DNA of 64,000 nt from Riptortus pedestris (taxonomy: Eukaryota > Arthropoda > Insecta > Hemiptera > Alydidae). Below the pieces are notes generated by a model. It ran no database searches. It worked only from the letters and a program-made list of their open reading frames with translations, and had not been told where the DNA came from. The translations under genes were made by a program, and so were the position numbers. Of this stretch, positions 58,061-64,000 are shown one piece after another (position 1 is the first letter of the stretch; each line of letters begins with the position of its first letter). The DNA lies in the NCBI GenBank assembly GCA_019009955.1, contig CM032230.1:10093501-10157500 (forward strand). Reading direction: 5' to 3'.

Positions 58061-58678
58061 TACGTCCGTCACGCAGGGGCTGCGTTAACGAAGCAGATTT
58101 CCCACTTGCGGCAGGTATTTGCATTTATCTCAAAACTTTAAAGCTCAATGAGAACAATATTTGGTATTTAAGCTTCAAACAAAGTGCTTCATAACATATT
58201 AGAATATTGTTAATATGAGATACGTAGGAGTGGGGCTTTACTGATGTCTGAAAACTAAAAAATGCAAATATCTCAGTTAATAATCAAGATAATGAAAAAT
58301 GTACATAACATTTATAGAAAATTCTATTTGCAATAAGATTGGTTCTATACAATGTTTCAATCCGACGCATAATAACGGAGATATTAAGAATTTTAGAAAT
58401 TCCTCCCTCTAACCCCCCTCCCCCTCCTCCCCTTAGTACGATTCAGCCGTTAACGAACTTGATCTTTATTTCTGTATAAAACGATTATATATCAAGTTTA
58501 AAAACGATAAGACAAAAATTGCGACCGCTAGAGCGGTAACGGACAAATATATGTACTGTTTTGGACCTCATTTTCGTCATCTCCTGCGTAGGATCGTTGG
58601 ACATTTGAAGAAAAAATTCGAAAATCGCGTCATGACTACGACCTCAATATCTGATTTGCCTTAGGGGAAATCTGCTAA
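58061..58678 (-). mobile_element. HINE copy, B type, core nearly lost
   Basis: Both ends are present (CGTCCGTCACGCAGGGGCTG at the left, GGGAAATCTGCTA at 58678). The core is only ATATATGTACTG. Confidence 0.85.
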
Positions 58679-58807
58679 CAGGCCTACTATTGATTCGTTC
58701 CTCTACCACCCGGAAGAAGAACTATGTTTAACTATTGATGGTCTACAATTATATGGTCTTTACATGATTTTGAAACTAAAAAATTAAGCGAGCTAACTAA
58801 TTGGTTT
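58679..58807. other. short spacer
   Basis: Nothing recognised. Confidence 0.3.
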
Positions 58808-58930
58808 TAGCAGATTTCCTTTAAAGGAAATCAGCTATTAAGGTCGTACTCATGGCGCAATTTTCGAAATTTTTCTTGAAATGTCCATCGGTCCTACCTA
58901 GGAAATGACAATAATGAGGTCCGTTAAAAC

Positions 58931-59005
<75 letters not shown>

Positions 59006-59450
59006 GTTACCGCTCTAGTGGTCACATATTTCCCGCATAATGAGTATTAACCGAAATATTTGGATTCATTGCAAGGTTAAATACTAGATATTGTTTTCGA
59101 CAAAGCTTTATTATACGAGATGCATAAAAAATCGTTCTGTTGATCCCCCTTCTTTTGTTCTTTCATTACTAAAATCTGAGTGATTGAGATAGAAATTATT
59201 CTGATTCATTTCAAATAACTCCTCTAGATATAGTAAATTCTATTTTTTCATTTCAATTGTTTTCAAAATTTTTCAGTAAAATTAATGTTATATTCAGATA
59301 TATTTCATTAATTGTTCATCATTCCGGTCTAGAATAATTCTCTCTATTCAGCGATGAGAAGTTGGCTTCCCTTTTTGTTTACAATCAACCACGGTTGTGT
59401 TACCAGTATGTAGATTTATCTGATGCAAACCTTCCAGTAGGAAATCTGCT
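58808..59450 (+). mobile_element. HINE copy, A-type end, cut at the 3' arm
   Basis: Tip TAGCAGATTTCCTTTAAAGG, a core of about 65 bp of (TA)n (58935-59001) and the A-type 3' half. It stops exactly after GGAAATCTGCT, the 3' subterminal arm, and is followed at once by another HINE body. Confidence 0.8.
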
Positions 59451-59900
59451 AATTAAATTTACTATAAATATCGTTATATACATTTATTCTCTATCTTGAA
59501 TATTAACCGAGATGTTTCCATTTTTATGAAGTCTGTGGTCGGGTATAGTTCGGATTAGATCGGCCATTTCCGTCGGCTAAGGTGGGAGGGTTCTTCTAAC
59601 CTTACCTGTCGTTCCTAACCTTTGTTACTTTGCAGATTGAGATTTATGCAAATACTTTCTGTTCATCCCCTCCCCTTCTTTAGTTCTTGGACTACTAAAA
59701 TTTGAGTTATTAAAATATAAATTATTATTCCAATTCAGAAGCCGTTTCAGTTGGGAAGTTATTTTAATTAACTGAAAGATTTCTCATTACCGTTTGTATT
59801 TAATCTTGGTGGTATTGTGTTACCAGTATGCAGATTTCTCTATTGTAAAACTTCACATGGGAAATCTGCTTAGTTTACGCCGCCCCTGCGTGACGGACTT
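59451..59900 (+). mobile_element. HINE 3' half, C type
   Basis: It begins AATTAAATTTACTATAAATA directly after the previous copy's 3' arm and runs to a good 3' end (GTTTACGCCGCCCCTGCG, TGACGGACTT). Confidence 0.8.
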
Positions 59901-60245
59901 TTTAGTCTTTCGGAGACCAGGACTTCTTATATACATTTGTATTTAGAAATAGTGAATATATGGCGAGATGAGATCAATAGTGTGTCATACCAGCTTTTAG
60001 TCATTTCCTAGGAAGGATAGACATTTTCAAATTAAGGAAATGATTTTTCTTAAGGAAATGAGAGGAAATTCAGTATTTATCAACAGCATTCATCAACATA
60101 TTTGTCACAATCGGCCTGGCGCCGGAAGAGTATTAGATTAGTAGCTCTGGCTTATCAGTATTGTGGTTTGTTTGGAACTCATCCATTCTGATAACAATTA
60201 ATAAATATGAGTTATTAAGGAGGAGTCAATCATTCTGATTGACAG
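59901..60245. other. spacer
   Basis: 59940-59995 repeats a pre-terminal HINE block (GAAATAGTGAATATATGGCG). 60060-60245 is low-copy. Confidence 0.35.
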
Positions 60246-60384
60246 CTCTTCAATCAATTGGATGCGACAAGTGCAGCTCAGATTGGCGAGGAATTGAATG
60301 TCAGGGTTACAGTTCAGCCGGACCTCAAGGGGCGCCTCGCATTCTCCGACACGCAACGTGCACATCCTTCAATTGGGATTGAAA
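60246..60384 (+). other. exon-like segment, unrecognised
   Basis: From an AG at 60244 the frame reads to about 60384 and includes QIGEELNVRVTVQPDLKGRL. It has balanced composition and no stops, followed by AAAAGTATGT, which resembles a 5' splice site. However, GTATGT coincides with the tip of an inserted HINE (normally AAGTCCGT), so the donor may be accidental. I cannot assign a protein family. It is the best host-exon candidate in the window, still weak. Confidence 0.25.
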
Positions 60385-60425
60385 AGTATGTCACGCAGGG
60401 GCGGCGTAAACTAAGTAGATTTCCC
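60385..60425 (-). mobile_element. HINE 3' tip joined to an opposite 5' end
   Basis: GTATGTCACGCAGGGGCGGC, then GTAAACTAAGTAGATTTCCC, is a minus-strand 3' end that passes into a plus-strand 5' end through the shared GATTTCCC. Confidence 0.75.
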
Positions 60426-61028
60426 ATAAGGGAAATCAGCTATTGAGCTATGACCGTGTCGTACTTATGGCACGATTTTAGGAAAATTTATTCAAATGTC
60501 CATCAATCCTACCTAGGAGATGACGAAAAGGAAGTAAGGTCCAAATTATATATATATTTGTATGTTACCGCTCTATCTAAAACAATTATTGTTTTATCGT
60601 TACCAAACTCGATATAAGCGTTTTAGGTAACAAGTAAGATCAAGTTCGTTAACGGCTCGGAAATCGGACTGGGGAGGGTGGGGATTTAGAGGGGAGGAAT
60701 TTCGAAAATTTGAAATATCATCCTTATTATAAGTCGGATGGAAAAAATGCATAGGGGCACAGTTATTGAACATTTCGTGCCCTATAAATTTTGTTATATA
60801 ATTTTTTTTTCTATCATGAATATTAACAGAGATATTTGGAGTTTTTAGTTTTCAACCATCAGTAACCCCCACTCCTGCCCATAATAAGCTATTAAATAAT
60901 GAACTACTTTATTCTAAGCTTAAATGCCGAGTATTGGTCACATTGAACTTTTACTTTTTGAGATAAATGTAAATATGATGTGCTCGTGGGAAATTTGCTT
61001 GCCTAACACAGCCCCACGTGACGGCCTT
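60418..61028 (+). mobile_element. HINE copy, B type
   Basis: GATTTCCCATAAGGGAAATC, then the 5' segment, a short TA core (60548-60556), the G-tract, the B-type segment and CACAGCCCCACGTGACGGCC. Confidence 0.8.
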
Positions 61029-61249
61029 TTTGTATAATAAGCAAGAACCCAATGAGTAGAAATGGAGGATAACTAACTGAAGTCATTGATTACTCGAGTA
61101 AGAAAAAAATAATTGAACAACTACAGTTCATCAATAGTTTAACTAGATTAGTTCTTTAACATTTTAGGAAATTTGCCTCAAGGGAAAATCGTGATAATCG
61201 TAAACTTTCTTCAAAATGTCCATCGATTTCGTTCAAAACTATATGCATA

Positions 61250-61309
<60 letters not shown>
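61029..61309 (+). mobile_element. HINE scraps and (TA)n core
   Basis: 61045-61165 is a minus-type body fragment. 61169-61256 is a plus 5' segment (TTTAGGAAATTTGCCTCAAG to CGTTCAAAACTATATGC) leading into GT and (TA)n (61250-61306). The Helitron begins at the end of this core. Confidence 0.65.
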
Positions 61310-63733
61310 CTAGCTCAAATACCCGGCTTCGCTCGGGAATTCATTTGAGGCAGAATGGTGATGGTATATTTTTGGCAAGGCTTTATTTTGCACAATATTT
61401 TGGCATTTACCCGTCCCAGTGTTTAGGGGTAACACCCGTCGTTTCTGGGGATTTGTTAATAATCAAATTAATTTTTTATGTAAGACTTCACTGTCCTGCA
61501 TATTGTCATAATTCCCGTTTCCTGTGCATTATGCATAGATTTGAATTATTAAGGAGAAAATATTGACATACATTTGAATTAATTTTTTCAGGTGAGGTAC
61601 CTGGTAGTTCATATTGAAAAGAAATGTTGAGCAAATTTCTCTAAATAACAAAATAAACAACTTTTCTTATGAGCACATTTGCCGAAACCCCAATAGGAAA
61701 TCACTATTATTAATTTCAGGCCTCCCTTATAACCCCCTCTCCTGCCCGTCTCTAGAAATGTTAGTATGACTTATTATAAGGAAATCGTTAGTATTAATTC
61801 ACATAGCGAGTTTGGTTTAGTTCGGTTGAGTCTTTTGTGCCATATAAAATTGTGGACTCCCGCTATAGTTTTTAGCGTATAACTCATTTATACTTCGGTA
61901 TACGGCAAAAGTTACTCTAAATTACAAAATAAACAACTTTTGTCATGTGCATATTTGCTGAAAAAGCAATAGGAAACTAAATATCGCTATTTTTAATTTC
62001 AGGCCTCCCTTATAACCCCATTTTTTCATAAGGGTAACTGTGGAGACTTAGAGAATAGACAATTTAATTAAAAAGAGTAAATGAAAATGAGTTCCCAATC
62101 AATCCCTCTCTACTGTTTAACACGCAGTAAATAATTCAAATTATGATCATGGATAGCATTTATTATAATGAAATAGTATCTACATATAATGCACATATTT
62201 TCTGTCAAACCCACTCCGAGCAAGTATAGTTTAGAAATAGTCGGTTATAAGTAGAAAGAAATTCCAATAGTGCCAGCATTTAACAGGAAATAAGTTAATA
62301 CAATTAACTGTGTGGGAGGGCATCCGTGCGTCTTTTCCTTCCGCTTGAGACTTATAACCTTACTAATACGAATTATACATAGAACTACCATATAAGTCGA
62401 AAAACAACATTATTACGCTTATAACAAATAAACATTAATTAATACTAATACAATTGGTTACCCCCGCTATAGTTTTAGCGAATACCTCGTTTATACTTTG
62501 TTAAACGACAAATGAGCATACATCAAAAGTTATTCTAAATAACAAATAAAAACTTTCCGTAATGTGCATGAGTTAGCAGGCTTCCAGGATAACCCCCTCC
62601 TCCCCCCCCCTGTGTCATCCACAGAAATGTTAACATAGTTTATTTTCTTTGAGGAGAGGATGCTAATTCACTTACCGAGTTTAGTTTAATTCGGTTGTTT
62701 TTTGCGCCCAATAAAATTGTTGACTCCCGCTATATGTTATAGCGTATATCTCGTTTATACTTATGTATACAAAAAAGTATATATAACAAAAGCTACTTTA
62801 AATAACACAATAAGCAACGTATGCTACGTGCATCCGTTGAAAAACTAATGCGAAATGAAACATCGCTATTTTTAATATCATGCCTCTCTTATAACCCCCA
62901 CTCCCGGTTGAACCTATAAATTTTAATATAGCTTATAATTATGGTTGAATTAATGCTAATTCACATACCGAGTTTTGTTTAATTCAGTTCAACCTTTAGT
63001 GCCCAATAAAATATTTGGCTCCCGCTTTAGTTTTTGGTGTATATCTCGTTTATACTTTGTTGTAAAAAAAAGTGAATATAACAAAACTTACAGTAAATAA
63101 CAGAATAAACAACTTTTGTTATTTGCATATTTTCGGAAAAACCAATAGGAAACGAAATATCGCTATTTTTAATTTCAGGCGTCCCTACAACCCCCACTCC
63201 TGCCCGTCCCTAGAAATGTTGGTATGGCTTGTTATAATGAAGGCGTTAGTCCTAACACATGTACAAAGTTTTATTTAGTTCGGTTGATTCTTTTATGCCA
63301 AATAAAATTAATGACTCCCGCTATAGTTTTTAGCGTATAACTCATTTATACTTCCGTATACGGCAAAAGTGCATATAACAAAAGTTAATCTAAATTACAA
63401 AATAAACAACTTTTGTCATGGGCATATTTGCTGAAAAGGGAATAGGAAACGAAATATCGCTATTTTTTAATTTCAGCCCTCTCTTATAACCCCCACTCCT
63501 GTTTGTCTTAGAGAATATTAAAATAGCCTAAAGTCTAAGTTGGGCTAGTAGTAATATACATACCAAGTTTCATAAAATTCTGTTCAGCCGTTTATGCGTG
63601 AAAAGGTAACAAACAAACAAACAAACATACTCGAAAGAAACAAAATGCAGTTAGGGTGTCTATGACTTGTGAAACGAAAAGTTATCGTGAACTTTCGCGA
63701 AAAAATTCAATGTACCGGCAGAGGTGACAATTT
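61310..63733 (-). mobile_element. Helitron with six internal repeat units
   Basis: The minus-strand 3' end is CTAG at 61310-61313, flanked by T on that strand and preceded by the hairpin CCCGAGCGAAGCCGGGT (61322-61338). The body carries repeats marked by TTATAACCCCCACTCCTG-like strings near 61730, 62010, 62590, 62890, 63190 and 63490, so the unit is about 280-300 bp. Each unit also carries GACTCCCGCTATAGTTTTTA and TATACGGCAAAAGT. The 5' part ends with AACAAACAAACAAACA-type and AATTGT sequence at a second (TA)n. The exact 5' end is unclear. Non-autonomous. Confidence 0.7.
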
Positions 63734-63761
63734 TATATATATATCTATATATATATATATA

Positions 63762-63795
<34 letters not shown>
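63734..63795. repeat. (TA)n with TATC interruptions
   Basis: TA tract at the Helitron 5' boundary. It may be the other half of the HINE core or part of the Helitron tip. Confidence 0.85.
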
Positions 63796-63796
<1 letters not shown>

Positions 63797-63803
63797 CATC
63801 ATT

Positions 63804-63807
<4 letters not shown>

Positions 63808-63873
<66 letters not shown>
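63808..63873. repeat. (GA)n microsatellite
   Basis: About 66 bp, nearly uninterrupted. Frames through it are artefacts. Confidence 0.95.
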
Positions 63874-64000
63874 TGTACTGGTTTTAATAACGTACAATAA
63901 CAAAACTCAAATGAAATAAGACCACTATAATTTATACAAAAAAAAAACAACAAACATCTTCACTGCCAAAGAATAAAGAGTGAACAACATAAAATAATAA
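63874..64000. other. AT-rich window edge
   Basis: Nothing recognised. Confidence 0.3.

Overview
This window is non-coding, A+T-rich eukaryotic DNA that is almost entirely repetitive. It looks like an arthropod, most likely an insect. The evidence is a solo LTR carrying an arthropod-type core promoter (TATA box plus TCAGTG initiator), abundant rolling-circle transposons, and dense (TA)n, (GT)n and (CT)n microsatellites. The species cannot be named from this sequence. I found no intact protein-coding gene and no rRNA, tRNA, CRISPR array or bacterial feature. The open reading frames present are short; most are microsatellite translations, chance frames or transposon debris.

One interspersed family dominates, with about fifty full, truncated or nested copies on both strands. 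It has the layout of a Helentron-associated element (HINE, DINE-1-like; Helitron2 group). The 5' tip is TTAGCAGATTTCCC and forms a near-palindrome. A variable microsatellite core, usually (TA)n, follows. The 12-bp 5' arm AGCAGATTTCCC recurs inverted (GGGAAATCTGCT) about 35 nt before the 3' end. A short GC hairpin (ACGCAG/CTGCGT) lies just before the terminal GACGGACTT, and insertion is between T and T. Three body types (called A, B and C here) share the 5' half and differ in the 3' half.

Other elements are inserted into this background. A canonical Helitron family, with a CTAG 3' end, GC hairpin and ~265-300 bp internal repeats, lies at 10.3-11.5, 27.4-27.8, 54.0-54.8 and 61.3-63.7 kb; three of these abut the (TA)n core of a HINE copy. 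A second Helitron-type 5' end is at 46.6 kb. There are tRNA-derived SINEs (7.0, 12.3, 17.5, 38.9 kb), two hAT-like elements (9.0-10.1 and 22.9-23.5 kb), a Penelope-like reverse-transcriptase fragment (7.7-8.0 kb), long foldback elements (3.0, 4.7-5.4, 55.0-55.4 kb) and a 654-bp solo LTR with 4-bp target duplications (57.1-57.7 kb).

Tandem arrays are a diverged ~115-bp satellite (21.6-23.6 kb), a 35-bp minisatellite that grew inside a HINE (34.5-35.7 kb), a 50-bp minisatellite (38.1-38.65 kb) and several long simple-sequence tracts. Low-copy islands are at 0.5-1.4, 5.6-5.9, 12.5-14.4, 26.4-26.9, 29.9-30.3, 47.4-48.1 and 60.1-60.4 kb. A few of these carry promoter-like or exon-like signals that are worth checking but unproven. 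All coordinates and repeat counts were read by eye.
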